The notes under the pieces were generated by a model. It was not told the origin of the DNA, made no database searches, and was given only the letters and a program-made list of their open reading frames with translations. From the NCBI RefSeq assembly GCF_041679265.1, contig NZ_JBGFSM010000008.1:186001-250000 (forward strand): DNA of 64,000 nucleotides, read 5' to 3'. Made by a program: the position numbers and the translations under genes. Below are positions 7,989 to 17,012 of this stretch, in pieces. Every line of letters starts with the position of its first letter. Position 1 is the stretch's first letter. Source of the DNA: Autumnicola sp041679265 (GTDB taxonomy: Bacteria > Bacteroidota > Bacteroidia > Flavobacteriales > Flavobacteriaceae).

Positions 7989-8810
7989 ATGCGAATCAAA
8001 AAAACACTTATAGCAATAAGCGCAATGCTGCTCATGATAGTGGCTTGTAAAACAAATCCTTTTACAGGGGAGAAAAATCTTAATTTTGTTTCTAACGATC
8101 AGTTATTTCCGGCATCTTTTGAACAATACAACAATTTTTTAGATTCTGCTCAGGTAGTTCGCAACACCCAGGCATCACAAATGGTTAAAAATGTTGGGCA
8201 GGAAATTGTCACCGCGGCTGAAAGGTATTTAAATGCTAATGGATACCAGGGTTTTATGCAGGATTTTGAATGGGAATTTAATCTTGTAAAGGATGACCAG
8301 GTAAACGCCTTTGCAATGCCCGGAGGTAAAGTAGTGGTGTATACCGGGATTTTGGATATTACCCAGGATAAAACAGGACTTGCAGTAGTAATGGCCCACG
8401 AAATTGCCCACGCCCTGGCAGATCATGGTGCGCAAAGGATGAGTGCTGCACAACTACAACAATTAGGAGCGGTTGCCGGTTCTGTAGCTTTAAGCGGAAA
8501 AAGTGCTCAGACACAGCAAATTTTTGCACAGGCTTATGGATTGGGAACACAGGTAGGAGTTATGTTGCCGTTTAGCCGTAGCCACGAAGCTGAAGCAGAC
8601 AGGATTGGCCTTACTCTCATGGCAATAGCCGGGTACGATCCAGATGAAGCTGCAGATTTATGGAGAAGGATGCAGGCGCAGAGCGGAGGCCAGGCCCCGC
8701 CGGAATTTCTTAGCACCCACCCTTCTAATGAAACCAGGATCGAAAATCTTACCAAATGGGCGCCAGAAGCCAAAGCAGAAGCTCAGAAATATGGTGTAAC
8801 ATCTTTCTAG
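7989..8810 (+). CDS. M48-family metalloprotease, lipoprotein
   Basis: Zinc endopeptidase of the YcaL/LoiP/BepA type, acting in the periplasm. A lipoprotein signal ends at Cys20 (MLLMIVAC). The zinc motif HEIAH occupies residues 137-141, and RSHEAEADRIGL about 60 residues later gives the third ligand Glu. FLSTHPSNETRIENL is the conserved C-terminal motif of the family. At 273 residues it is a complete single-domain member without TPRs. Relatives trim or degrade misfolded outer-membrane proteins. It is monocistronic with its own terminator. Confidence 0.88.
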   Translation: MRIKKTLIAISAMLLMIVACKTNPFTGEKNLNFVSNDQLFPASFEQYNNFLDSAQVVRNTQASQMVKNVGQEIVTAAERYLNANGYQGFMQDFEWEFNLVKDDQVNAFAMPGGKVVVYTGILDITQDKTGLAVVMAHEIAHALADHGAQRMSAAQLQQLGAVAGSVALSGKSAQTQQIFAQAYGLGTQVGVMLPFSRSHEAEADRIGLTLMAIAGYDPDEAADLWRRMQAQSGGQAPPEFLSTHPSNETRIENLTKWAPEAKAEAQKYGVTSF

Positions 8811-8833
8811 CATATAATGAAATTTTTAAAGAA

Positions 8834-8864
8834 AAGAGGTTGCAATTTGGCAGCCTCTTTTTTT
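8834..8864 (+). terminator. Rho-independent terminator of the M48 protease gene
   Basis: GAGGTTGC pairs with GCAGCCTC (one G-T pair) around a 6-nt loop and is followed by a T run. Confidence 0.85.
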
Positions 8865-8985
8865 GAATGAATATTAATGAAATCCCGAACCTTTACAAGT
8901 AGTAGGTTTGATGCTGCTAAAACTTTGTGAAAAGCTTTTAACCCTTCTTTTCTTCAGGAATAATTCGCTTCGTCTTATATTTCTT

Positions 8986-8993
8986 TATTTTTG
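8986..8993 (+). promoter_or_regulatory. Predicted -7 box of cmk
   Basis: TATTTTTG matches TAnnTTTG exactly and lies 24 bases upstream of the chosen cmk ATG. I see no clear TTG at the -33 position. Confidence 0.5.
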
Positions 8994-9017
8994 TGGATTA
9001 ATAATACTTTTAAATAT

Positions 9018-9719
9018 ATGAGCAGGAAAATTACCATTGCCATAGACGGTTTTTCTTCAACAGGAAAAAGTACAATAGCAAAACAATTAGCCAGAGAGCT
9101 GGGTTATATATATGTAGATACCGGGGCGATGTACCGGGCCGTTACGCTTTATGTGATGCGCCGTCTTTTTGTGACAGAGACCAATTTTGATGAAGAGGCT
9201 ATTCTAAGGCATTTGCCTTTTATAAATTTAAAGTTTGTCTTTGATGAAAAGCTGGGCTATGGAGAAATCTATCTTAATAAAGAAAATGTGGAAAAGGAAA
9301 TCCGCCTGATGGAGGTCTCCAATAACGTAAGTAAAGTGGCCACAATTTCTAAGGTGAGGGAGATGTTGGTAAAACAACAGCAGGAAATGGGAAAAGATAA
9401 AGGAGTGGTTATGGATGGCCGTGATATTGGAACCGTGGTTTTCCCTGATGCCGATTTAAAATTATTTATGACAGCTTCCACCCAAACCCGCGCAGAAAGA
9501 AGATATAAGGAACTTTGTGAGCGTGGAGAGAAAGTAGAATTTGATGAAGTTCTCAAGAATGTAAAGGAAAGAGACTATATGGATTCTACCCGTGAAGACT
9601 CACCTCTAATAATGGCAAAAGACGCTATAGAAATTGATAATTCCAGGATGAGCCTGGAAGAACAATTTGATAAAATAGTGAAACTTGCCAGGGAAAAAAT
9701 AGCCATGGCCCAAGCTTAG
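9018..9719 (+). CDS. cmk: Cytidylate kinase
   Basis: Phosphorylates CMP and dCMP to the diphosphates with ATP. The P-loop is GFSSTGKST near the N-terminus; DTGAMYRAVTLY, DGRDIGTVVFPDA and the LID Arg segment ERRYKE are the conserved cmk motifs. I use the ATG at 9018 (MSRKITIAIDG), giving 233 residues; the earlier non-ATG start would add nine residues unlike the family and overlap the promoter box. The broken MFS gene follows after eight bases. Confidence 0.93.
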   Translation: MSRKITIAIDGFSSTGKSTIAKQLARELGYIYVDTGAMYRAVTLYVMRRLFVTETNFDEEAILRHLPFINLKFVFDEKLGYGEIYLNKENVEKEIRLMEVSNNVSKVATISKVREMLVKQQQEMGKDKGVVMDGRDIGTVVFPDADLKLFMTASTQTRAERRYKELCERGEKVEFDEVLKNVKERDYMDSTREDSPLIMAKDAIEIDNSRMSLEEQFDKIVKLAREKIAMAQA

Positions 9720-9727
9720 TCCTTTAT

Positions 9728-10906
9728 ATGGGTAGTAAAAAACTCTCCAAACCAGTGCTTTATTTAATGGCAGCCGGCGCAGGTTTAGTGGTTGCCAACA
9801 ATTATTATAATCAGCCATTACTCAATTTAATTGCCGCGACCTTCCGGGTTTCAGAGTCGGAGGTGAGCAATATCCCATTATTTACTCAACTAGGCTATGC
9901 ATTAGGTTTGCTATTTATCATCCCACTGGGAGATAAATTTCCCCGCAAGAAAATGATTCTTATAGATTTTATAGCGATTATTGCTTCTTTGCTCACTGCG
10001 GCTGTGGCTCCTTCTTTGCTTATCCTGGGAATTGCCAGTTTTTTTATTGGCTTTTCGTCTGTTGTCCCGCAACTTTTTGTTCCTATGGCAGCTCAATTAG
10101 CACGCGACAAAGAAAAAGGAAGGGCAATAGGAGTAGTGATGAGCGGCTTACTAATAGGTATTTTGGGTAGCCGGTTTTTAAGTGGAATGATAGGTGAATA
10201 TTTTGGCTGGCGTATTATGTATGTGATTGCCACTGCATTAATGCTTGTATACGGAGTATTACTGAAGTGGAAACTGCCGGAATTGCAACCTGATTTTAAA
10301 GGAACCTATCTGAAGCTTATGAAATCCCTCGCACACTATTTTAAAACAGAAAGCTCAGTAAGGCTGGCTGCACTTCGTGGCGGATTGGGTTTTGCCGGGT
10401 TCAGTGCTTTTTGAACTACCCTTGTGTTTCTAATGGAAGATTCCTTTAATTATGGCAGCGGCATGGCAGGAAGTTTTGGGTTGTTGGGAATAGGCGGCGC
10501 ACTTGCAGCAACATGGGCCGGCAAATTAAGCGACAGGCTTAACCGGAATAAACTCATAACCATTGCCAGCGTAATAATGATTTGTTCCTGGGTTCTGTTT
10601 GGCTTTTCCGGCAGTTCTCTTGTGGGACTTATAGCCGGGGTTTTGCTTCTGGATATGGGGCTGCAGTCTTTGCATATTACCAATCAAAACATAATTTTTT
10701 CTAAACATCCAGAGGCAAGAAACCGGATTAATACCATCTACATGGTGGGATATTTTATGGGCGGGGCTGCAGGAACAATTTCAGGTGCCTATGCATGGGA
10801 AATGTATGGATGGAAAGGAGTTTCCGGCATTGGCTTTAGCTATTCGTTACTCATATTGTTTTTTCATTTCATCTTCAAAAAACCTGATGCTGAAAATATC
10901 TCTTAA
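9728..10906 (+). pseudogene. MFS transporter interrupted by an in-frame TGA
   Basis: A 12-TM major facilitator of about 392 codons in one frame, broken only by TGA at 10412-10414. The first part (228 codons) has the cytoplasmic loop GDKFPRKK and ends GFAGFSAF; the second continues in the same frame with TTLVFLMEDSF and carries the second-half loop GKLSDRLNRNK. A Trp codon (TGG) at the break would restore the protein, so a single G-to-A change explains it. It is either a recent pseudogene or a sequencing error. It follows cmk by eight bases. Putative drug or metabolite exporter; substrate unknown. Confidence 0.8.
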
Positions 10907-10922
10907 AGTAGCTGTTATTAGG

Positions 10923-10953
10923 TTTGATATTCAAAATTTAAGTTGTATTTTTG
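10923..10953 (+). promoter_or_regulatory. Promoter of rpsA
   Basis: TTTG at 10923-10926, exactly 19 nt, then TATTTTTG at 10946-10953. This is a perfect match to the Bacteroidetes sigma-ABfr consensus in both boxes and spacing. It is the best promoter in the window. Confidence 0.8.
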
Positions 10954-10974
10954 CACTCCTTTTTGGCAATTATC

Positions 10975-11052
10975 CGGAAGAACAAAAAGGGCTGAAAATC
11001 AAATACTAAAATCACTTCTGTGTTTTTAAATTGCACAATTTCTTCCGAAGAA
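10975..11052 (+). promoter_or_regulatory. Structured rpsA leader
   Basis: CGGAAGAA (10975-10982) can pair with TTCTTCCG (11040-11047) over eight bases. The latter is also part of the local inverted repeat TTCTTCCGAAGAA (11040-11052), so two structures compete just ahead of the rpsA start. Ribosomal protein S1 represses its own translation in E. coli; a similar role here is inference. Confidence 0.35.
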
Positions 11053-11080
11053 ACACAGGATACAAATATTATTATCAGCA

Positions 11081-12934
11081 ATGGCTGAAGAAACAAAAAA
11101 TCAAGAAACTCAGGAGTCTAATGCACCTGAAGTTCAGGAAGTAGCAGGAATGGCGACAGATTCGCAACCAGAGGTTGTAGAGCAGCAGCAGGATCCTGAG
11201 AAGTTTTTAAAAGAATTCAACTGGCACAATTATGAAGAGGGAATAGACCCGATTGATGACCAGAAGCTGGAAGAATTCGAGAAACTTGTAGAAGAGAATT
11301 TCGTAGATACTTTAAATGATGAAGTTGTTACGGGAACTGTAATTAACATTACAGATCGTGATGCCATTATAGATATCAACGCGAAAAGTGAAGGAGTTAT
11401 TTCTTTAAATGAATTCCGTTACAACCCAGACCTTAAAGAAGGAGATGCGGTTGAAGTTTTAATTGATGTTCGTGAAGACGCTACAGGACAATTAATCCTT
11501 TCTCACCGAAAAGCCCGTGTTATCAAAGCCTGGGAGCGTGTAAATAAAGCACATGACGAAGGTCTAATTGTCAATGGATTTGTAAAATGTCGTACCAAAG
11601 GTGGTATGATTGTAGACGTATTTGGAATCGAGGCGTTCTTGCCAGGTTCTCAGATAGACGTTAAGCCAATTCGCGACTACGATGCTTATGTTGGTAAAAC
11701 AATGGAATTTAAGGTGGTGAAAATCAACCACGAATTCAAAAACGTTGTGGTTTCTCATAAAGCGCTTATCGAAGCCGATATTGAAGAGCAGAAGAAAGAG
11801 ATCATTGGTCAGCTTGAAAAAGGTCAGGTACTTGAAGGTACTGTTAAAAACATTACTTCTTACGGGGTATTTGTTGACCTTGGAGGCGTTGACGGGCTTG
11901 TTCACATTACCGATCTTTCTTGGTCAAGAATCAACCATCCAAACGAGATTGTTGAGCTGGACCAGAAACTTAACGTGGTAATTCTTGACTTTGATGAAGC
12001 TAAGACAAGAATCCAGTTAGGTCTTAAGCAGTTGAGCCAGCATCCTTGGGAAGCGCTTGATAATGAGCTTAAAGTTGGAGATAAAGTAAAAGGTAAAGTA
12101 GTTGTAATCGCAGATTATGGTGCATTTATAGAAGTTGCTGAAGGTGTGGAAGGACTTATCCACGTTTCTGAAATGTCATGGAGCACGCACTTACGATCTG
12201 CTCAGGATTTTGTAAACGTTGGTGATGAGGTTGAAGCGCAAATCCTTACTTTAGACAGGGAAGACCGTAAAATGTCCCTTGGTATCAAGCAATTGACTCC
12301 AGACCCATGGACAGATATTACTTCTAAATATCCTGTTGGTTCAAGACATTCAGGTATCGTACGTAACTTCACCAACTTTGGTGTGTTTGTAGAGCTGGAA
12401 GAAGGAATCGACGGATTGATTTATATCTCTGATCTTTCATGGACCAAGAAAATCAAGCACCCATCAGAATTTACTAATGTGGGTGATACTCTTGAAGTGG
12501 TTGTATTGGAACTTGATGTTGAAGGGCGTAAATTAAGTTTAGGTCACAAACAAATTGAAAGCAACCCTTGGGATAAATACGAAGAAGAATTCGCTGTAGG
12601 AACTACTCATACTGCTGAAATTTCTGAAATCGTAGACAAAGGTGCAACTATCGACTTTAATGAAGATATTACCGCATTTGTTCCACAGAGACATCTTGAG
12701 AAAGAAGATGGAAATAAACTGAAGAAAGGCGAATCTGCAGAATTCCAGATCATTGAATTCAACAAAGAATTCAAGAGAGTGGTAGCGTCTCACGCTGCTG
12801 TTCACAGAGAGGAAGAGCAGAAAATTGTTAAGCAGGCTGCCAAGAAAGCTGCCGCGCAGAACAGTTCAAATACCACTATTGGTGATGTGAATGCAGATCT
12901 TCAGGCACTTAAAGATAAAATGGAAGGAAAATAA
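11081..12934 (+). CDS. rpsA: 30S ribosomal protein S1
   Basis: RNA-binding ribosomal protein that recruits mRNA to the 30S subunit. The 617 residues contain an acidic N-terminal tail and six S1 (OB-fold) repeats, starting roughly at 80 (VVTGTVINITD), 165 (IVNGFVKCRT), 250 (LEGTVKNITSYGVFVD), 335 (VKGKVVVIADYGAFIE), 420 (HSGIVRNFTNFGVFVE) and 505 (HTAEISEIVDKGATID). Repeats 3-5 have the best RNA-binding consensus. The Ala/Lys-rich C-terminus is normal for Bacteroidetes. It has its own strong promoter, a leader of about 120 nt and a terminator. Confidence 0.97.
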   Translation: MAEETKNQETQESNAPEVQEVAGMATDSQPEVVEQQQDPEKFLKEFNWHNYEEGIDPIDDQKLEEFEKLVEENFVDTLNDEVVTGTVINITDRDAIIDINAKSEGVISLNEFRYNPDLKEGDAVEVLIDVREDATGQLILSHRKARVIKAWERVNKAHDEGLIVNGFVKCRTKGGMIVDVFGIEAFLPGSQIDVKPIRDYDAYVGKTMEFKVVKINHEFKNVVVSHKALIEADIEEQKKEIIGQLEKGQVLEGTVKNITSYGVFVDLGGVDGLVHITDLSWSRINHPNEIVELDQKLNVVILDFDEAKTRIQLGLKQLSQHPWEALDNELKVGDKVKGKVVVIADYGAFIEVAEGVEGLIHVSEMSWSTHLRSAQDFVNVGDEVEAQILTLDREDRKMSLGIKQLTPDPWTDITSKYPVGSRHSGIVRNFTNFGVFVELEEGIDGLIYISDLSWTKKIKHPSEFTNVGDTLEVVVLELDVEGRKLSLGHKQIESNPWDKYEEEFAVGTTHTAEISEIVDKGATIDFNEDITAFVPQRHLEKEDGNKLKKGESAEFQIIEFNKEFKRVVASHAAVHREEEQKIVKQAAKKAAAQNSSNTTIGDVNADLQALKDKMEGK

Positions 12935-12956
12935 TTTTCTGAAATTTTTGAAATAG

Positions 12957-12994
12957 CAAAAAGCTCCGCAGATTTTTCCCGCGGAGCTTTTTTA
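12957..12994. terminator. Bidirectional terminator after rpsA
   Basis: AAGCTCCGC pairs with GCGGAGCTT, with T runs on both strands. It ends rpsA and could also stop transcription of the convergent acyltransferase gene. Confidence 0.85.
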
Positions 12995-13093
12995 TTTACG
13001 GTTGGGATTTGTCACGGAACTTCTACTTATTGCATTAAGCAAGCCTTATAAAGACAAACAATAAAAATGTAACGCAGGGCCTGAGCAGCATAG

Positions 13094-14251
13094 CTAATGC
13101 TGTTTTTTAACATAAATACTATTGGGTTTCCTAACCTCTTTTCTCCATTTAAGGTTTTCAAGATTAGGTAAAAGTGGTCCTTCTTTAGATGTTTTTCCAA
13201 AAAGCTGTGGAATGTTCTTATCCAGTAAAGCAATTAAAGGAGCGCATAAAAGGAAGCTTAGCAGTACAATCGCCGTGCAATAAAGAGTTGTTGCTACCCA
13301 ATTATCTGCTGGAATATAGAGTTTTATAAGTTCACCATTAATAAAGTGATGGAAGATTCCATTTAAGCCTAAAAGATACAGGGTATTTTTACCAATATAT
13401 TCAAATAGCCTATTAAAAGGGAGTATAATACATAGGGATATCAGGAAAAATGCTCCTGCAAATGCAGTTATAAGGAAGGGCATAATCTCTCCATGTTGCG
13501 AAAGCACCATAAGCACGGTGAAATTATCTGAGGGAGAATTGAGATTAAAAGTAAAATACGTAATACAGAAAAATACCGGTAGTAACAGGTATACCATCCA
13601 CTTTTTCGTGGCTGCTAATTTTTTTATAAAAGGAAAGGCAGCAAATCCAGTAAAATAAAAACCCATAGCTACTATGGCTTCATGAATGTACCAGGTGTTC
13701 AAGGTAATGCCGGTTAGCTTAGCAACAGAAAGATGATAACGGCATATTAATAATCCCAATGTAAGTATTAGAATTCCCCAGAATAAGCTCCTGCTTCGGG
13801 ATTTAATTTTTGGAATTATTAAAGAGGCCATCACCTCACAGGTAAAAAGGCATACCAGGAACCAGGTGATGAGATTTAACTGCGGACTCCCCTTTAAATA
13901 ATAAAGCATTTTCACCAGGGTTTGGTACCAGTCAATAAATCCAAATTGGAGATAATAGTAAATAATCCAGAGCGGTATAAAGAGGAGGCCAAAAACAAAA
14001 ACGGGTAGTAGTCTTCTTAGGAAAAGGATTTTGAAATTTTTATAGAAATTCTCCGGAGGTTTAAAGAAAAATCCTGAAATAATGAAGAACATAGGCATCA
14101 GGAAAGAATGATCAAATTTTAATTGTTGAAATGCCACGGTACCACCTTCGGCAGCCACACGTTCAACAATATGATCATAGAATACCAGGAACATACCTAC
14201 AGCCTTAATAGAATCTACCCATAAAATTCTTTCTTTTACTAATCTTAACAT
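13094..14251 (-). CDS. Acyltransferase-3 family membrane protein
   Basis: A 385-residue integral membrane protein with about ten hydrophobic segments. It opens with ILWVDSIKAVGMFLVFYDHI, which has the W-D/I-x-x-K/R-x-x-G/A-x-x-x-V/M-x-x-H pattern of the acyltransferase-3 (OafA/NolL/WecH) family, and contains PMFFIISGFFF, another hallmark. Such enzymes transfer acyl groups, usually acetyl, to envelope glycans. The acceptor here is unknown. The gene lies downstream of an HTTM-like gene on the same strand with a 165-base gap. Confidence 0.75.
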   Translation of the reverse strand: MLRLVKERILWVDSIKAVGMFLVFYDHIVERVAAEGGTVAFQQLKFDHSFLMPMFFIISGFFFKPPENFYKNFKILFLRRLLPVFVFGLLFIPLWIIYYYLQFGFIDWYQTLVKMLYYLKGSPQLNLITWFLVCLFTCEVMASLIIPKIKSRSRSLFWGILILTLGLLICRYHLSVAKLTGITLNTWYIHEAIVAMGFYFTGFAAFPFIKKLAATKKWMVYLLLPVFFCITYFTFNLNSPSDNFTVLMVLSQHGEIMPFLITAFAGAFFLISLCIILPFNRLFEYIGKNTLYLLGLNGIFHHFINGELIKLYIPADNWVATTLYCTAIVLLSFLLCAPLIALLDKNIPQLFGKTSKEGPLLPNLENLKWRKEVRKPNSIYVKKQH

Positions 14252-14416
14252 ACCTCATCTTTTTCTTCACTGGAAGAATATTTTCCAGTTTTAATTCAAA
14301 CTAATTTTATACAAATGGGGCTTGGATAAATTTGTTAGGTTTTAAAATATCTAACATGGTTAACTGTAAAAATCAAATTTTAAGTTCTTTAGTCAAACCC
14401 TTTGAACTACAAACTC

Positions 14417-15904
14417 TTACCATTGGCAGGGGCAGGGTCCATCTTTTGGAATATCCCTGTAAACCAGAAATTTCTTTTCCATCCAGGATATTCTGTTGAA
14501 TTGTGGTAGGTGCTTGTCTTTAGGTAATTCTACGCTGTAATTTTTTTTTTGATAATAATAGGTAAGGTTTTTAGATTCTTCAGAATCAAAATTTTGTACC
14601 TCTCTTTCAATTTCGAAGAAAGTTACTAATTCATGTTTTTCTTTTATCTGGCTAAAAGGGGGATAGTTGGAATCTTTAATTTCAACAAAATCACTATTGT
14701 AAGGTAAAAGCGGAAAGATTTGAGAAATAATTAAATGATTTGATTTTTCTCCAGCTACTTTCAGGTTAGAAAACATAGAGAAATTAGTAGCGGTTTTTAA
14801 GCCGAGATAAGGGGTTATACCATTAAAAATGGTTAGAAAAATGAAAAAAATAAAGGCCGGACCAGGCATATATAGTAACTGCCGGACGTACATCCTGTCT
14901 TCAACCTTAAATTTAAGGAGGTAGCTAAGGCTAAGACTGATTATAAAACCACACCAGGCGTATAGTGCGAAAATGATAAATTGTAAATAATTGGGAGGTA
15001 CTGCAGGTACAGGATTAAACCTGTAGATCCAGAATGCTAAAGCAACTGCTGGCACTATTAGCGAAATGCTTAGCTTAATCTTATTTTTACGGTTCTGGAA
15101 CTTCAGTTTTCCAAAGATGTTTGTTATTGTTGTATAAATTTTCTGAACGGTTTCCACGGGGAGAAATACGGTATATAACGCATAAATTTCTGTTGTAAAA
15201 CTAAAGATCATCAGGTTTGGGTGTATAGCCAGTAGGAAATGAAAAGCGAGGCCGGTAATAATAGCATAGAGTCTATATCCGGGGATGAGAAGGAGTACAG
15301 GAATTAAAGTTTCTATGATTAACGTCCCGTAGATAGTGATCCATCCAATTAGTTCATTATTAGGTAAAAAGGGGAGTATTTTTGTAATTTCACCATATAA
15401 AGTGACTCCGCAGCTAACCGTTGGATCAAAATAGCTATAGTTAAGCTTATGGAATACCGTAAAGAAATATAAAATTATAACTATCCATCGAAGCACCGGA
15501 GCTACAAAACCGTACATCCTACTTATATGTTCGTGAACGTTTTTCGTTTTTTTTGTGATGTGAGTATATACTATCCCCGAAATAATACAGAGGTTAACAA
15601 TAAGAGCAAGCATAATATGATTTGGAATAAAGGGCATGTTCCCAAACTTAATGCTGCTCCATATTAATAAACCCGCGGCAAAGATTAAGGGTTTGCGAGG
15701 GGTTAACACAGATAAAATAATCACAAATGGTAACAGGATGCAAAGAAATAAAAAGAAATAATTTCCGGATTGTAGAAAATGATTTCCAATTTTTGTCCAG
15801 TCACCTGCTGTAATGCTATGATGTACTAATATGAAAAAGCACCACATAAAATGAAAGATCCTATAACCCTCAAAACTGTTTAATAAGTTCTTATCCGTTT
15901 TCAT
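14417..15904 (-). CDS. HTTM-like multi-pass membrane protein
   Basis: A 495-residue membrane protein with about ten transmembrane segments and a soluble C-terminal region of about 110 residues. ETLIPVLLLIPGYRLYAII followed by FHFLLAIHPNLMIFSF resembles the HTTM/vitamin-K-carboxylase-like family, though I cannot confirm catalytic residues. The C-terminus ends GPCPCQW, an unusual Cys pair. Function unknown. It may be read with the acyltransferase gene downstream. Confidence 0.5.
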   Translation of the reverse strand: MKTDKNLLNSFEGYRIFHFMWCFFILVHHSITAGDWTKIGNHFLQSGNYFFLFLCILLPFVIILSVLTPRKPLIFAAGLLIWSSIKFGNMPFIPNHIMLALIVNLCIISGIVYTHITKKTKNVHEHISRMYGFVAPVLRWIVIILYFFTVFHKLNYSYFDPTVSCGVTLYGEITKILPFLPNNELIGWITIYGTLIIETLIPVLLLIPGYRLYAIITGLAFHFLLAIHPNLMIFSFTTEIYALYTVFLPVETVQKIYTTITNIFGKLKFQNRKNKIKLSISLIVPAVALAFWIYRFNPVPAVPPNYLQFIIFALYAWCGFIISLSLSYLLKFKVEDRMYVRQLLYMPGPAFIFFIFLTIFNGITPYLGLKTATNFSMFSNLKVAGEKSNHLIISQIFPLLPYNSDFVEIKDSNYPPFSQIKEKHELVTFFEIEREVQNFDSEESKNLTYYYQKKNYSVELPKDKHLPQFNRISWMEKKFLVYRDIPKDGPCPCQW

Positions 15905-16140
15905 TAACTGCTCCTAAATTTGTTACTAATTAGGGTTAAATTAGGATTTTTTTTTATGAAATTTGAGCATTTTAAGGTTTTGGCTGTAAAAGGAAGAAAA
16001 AATAGTTAATATGATGAGTTGAAGCCAAAAAGGGAAGATTATGAAAGAAAAAAATAGAACTTTTGTAAGAAATTGGGGGTTATTTATCTGAAAATGGGAG
16101 TGATATGAATTTTAAAGAAGCGCTATAACACATGATTTAA

Positions 16141-16173
16141 AAACAAAAACCGTCTAAAGATTGCTTAGACGGT
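16141..16173 (-). terminator. Rho-independent terminator of tRNA-Arg
   Basis: On the minus strand ACCGTCTAAG pairs with CTTTAGACGGT around a small loop, followed by TTTTTG. It lies 18 bases past the tRNA 3' end. Confidence 0.8.
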
Positions 16174-16190
16174 TTATTATTTAGCTCCGG

Positions 16191-16264
<74 letters not shown>

Positions 16265-16370
16265 GTTTTGCGGTTGCAAATATAAACCTCTTTATATTTA
16301 AAACAATGCTTTTTTTAAAAAATATAAAGCTTGAGTAAATCTCTTAATTTTTGTTCTTTTAGGCCTCCAC

Positions 16371-16397
16371 AAAAAAAGCGACTTTTAGGTCGCTTTA
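16371..16397 (-). terminator. Rho-independent terminator of the small ORF at 16395
   Basis: On the minus strand AAAGCGAC pairs with GTCGCTTT around a 6-nt loop, followed by seven T. The stem starts at the stop codon of the gene it ends. Confidence 0.8.
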
Positions 16398-16661
16398 AAA
16401 TTCCCGGAGCAATTGCTGATCCAGATGTTGGGAAGTTATAACCAGCTGATTGACAAGCGTGGGAGTTTGATCCTCCTCTTTTATAACCCTGTCGAACATC
16501 AGGTTAAAGCGTCTCATCAATTCTAAGGTTTTAAGAGAAAGCTGAAAAAAACTTCCCTTTGCGTAGATTTCATCTACCAGTAATTTTACAGAAGCTATCT
16601 TGCTGTATTCTTCTTCTGTGGTTTCAATATAATGTGTCGTTTCCTGAAGCATGGGGGACAT
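16395..16661 (-). CDS. Small conserved-looking protein of unknown function
   Basis: An 88-residue acidic protein without signal peptide or membrane segment. It is predicted mostly helical (EEEYSKIASVKLLVDEIYA, FFQLSLKTLELMRRFNLMFD). I do not recognise a family. Support that it is real comes from its own intrinsic terminator placed directly at the stop codon and the lack of any competing frame. A start at the second Met (16652) is also possible. Confidence 0.5.
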   Translation of the reverse strand: MSPMLQETTHYIETTEEEYSKIASVKLLVDEIYAKGSFFQLSLKTLELMRRFNLMFDRVIKEEDQTPTLVNQLVITSQHLDQQLLREF

Positions 16662-17012
16662 TGGATTGCCTTTAGCTAAGCAGGTACAAGGATATAAAGT
16701 AGATGGGCATTGTAAATATAAAGGATATTGCAGCTATTTTTGCTCCTCTTTTTTATAAAATCTTTGAAATGGTTTAAATACTCGATCAAATTACACTGTT
16801 GACTCTCTTGCAAACATTATTATTGATTTAGATAAATAATCAGAAGTTTGTTAGCTAGTGATATTGGTACCCAATATTTAGGACATTATAGGTATAAATA
16901 AGCCGAACAGAATATTTGCCGTTTCTATACAATTTTGAAAATTGTAAAAAATTGGACGGGCTTATTTTCATTTTAACGTATTTGCGTAAGTTCGCAGTAA
17001 TTATTATTAAAA
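16662..17012. other. Intergenic region between divergent genes
   Basis: 351 AT-rich bases between a minus-strand small gene and the plus-strand glycosyltransferase. Promoters for both should lie here, but I find no perfect TAnnTTTG box, no RNA gene and no convincing ORF. Confidence 0.6.

Noticed and set aside
8991..9017. Upstream start for cmk
   Set aside because: It is a TTG overlapping the TAnnTTTG box and adds residues untypical of the family.
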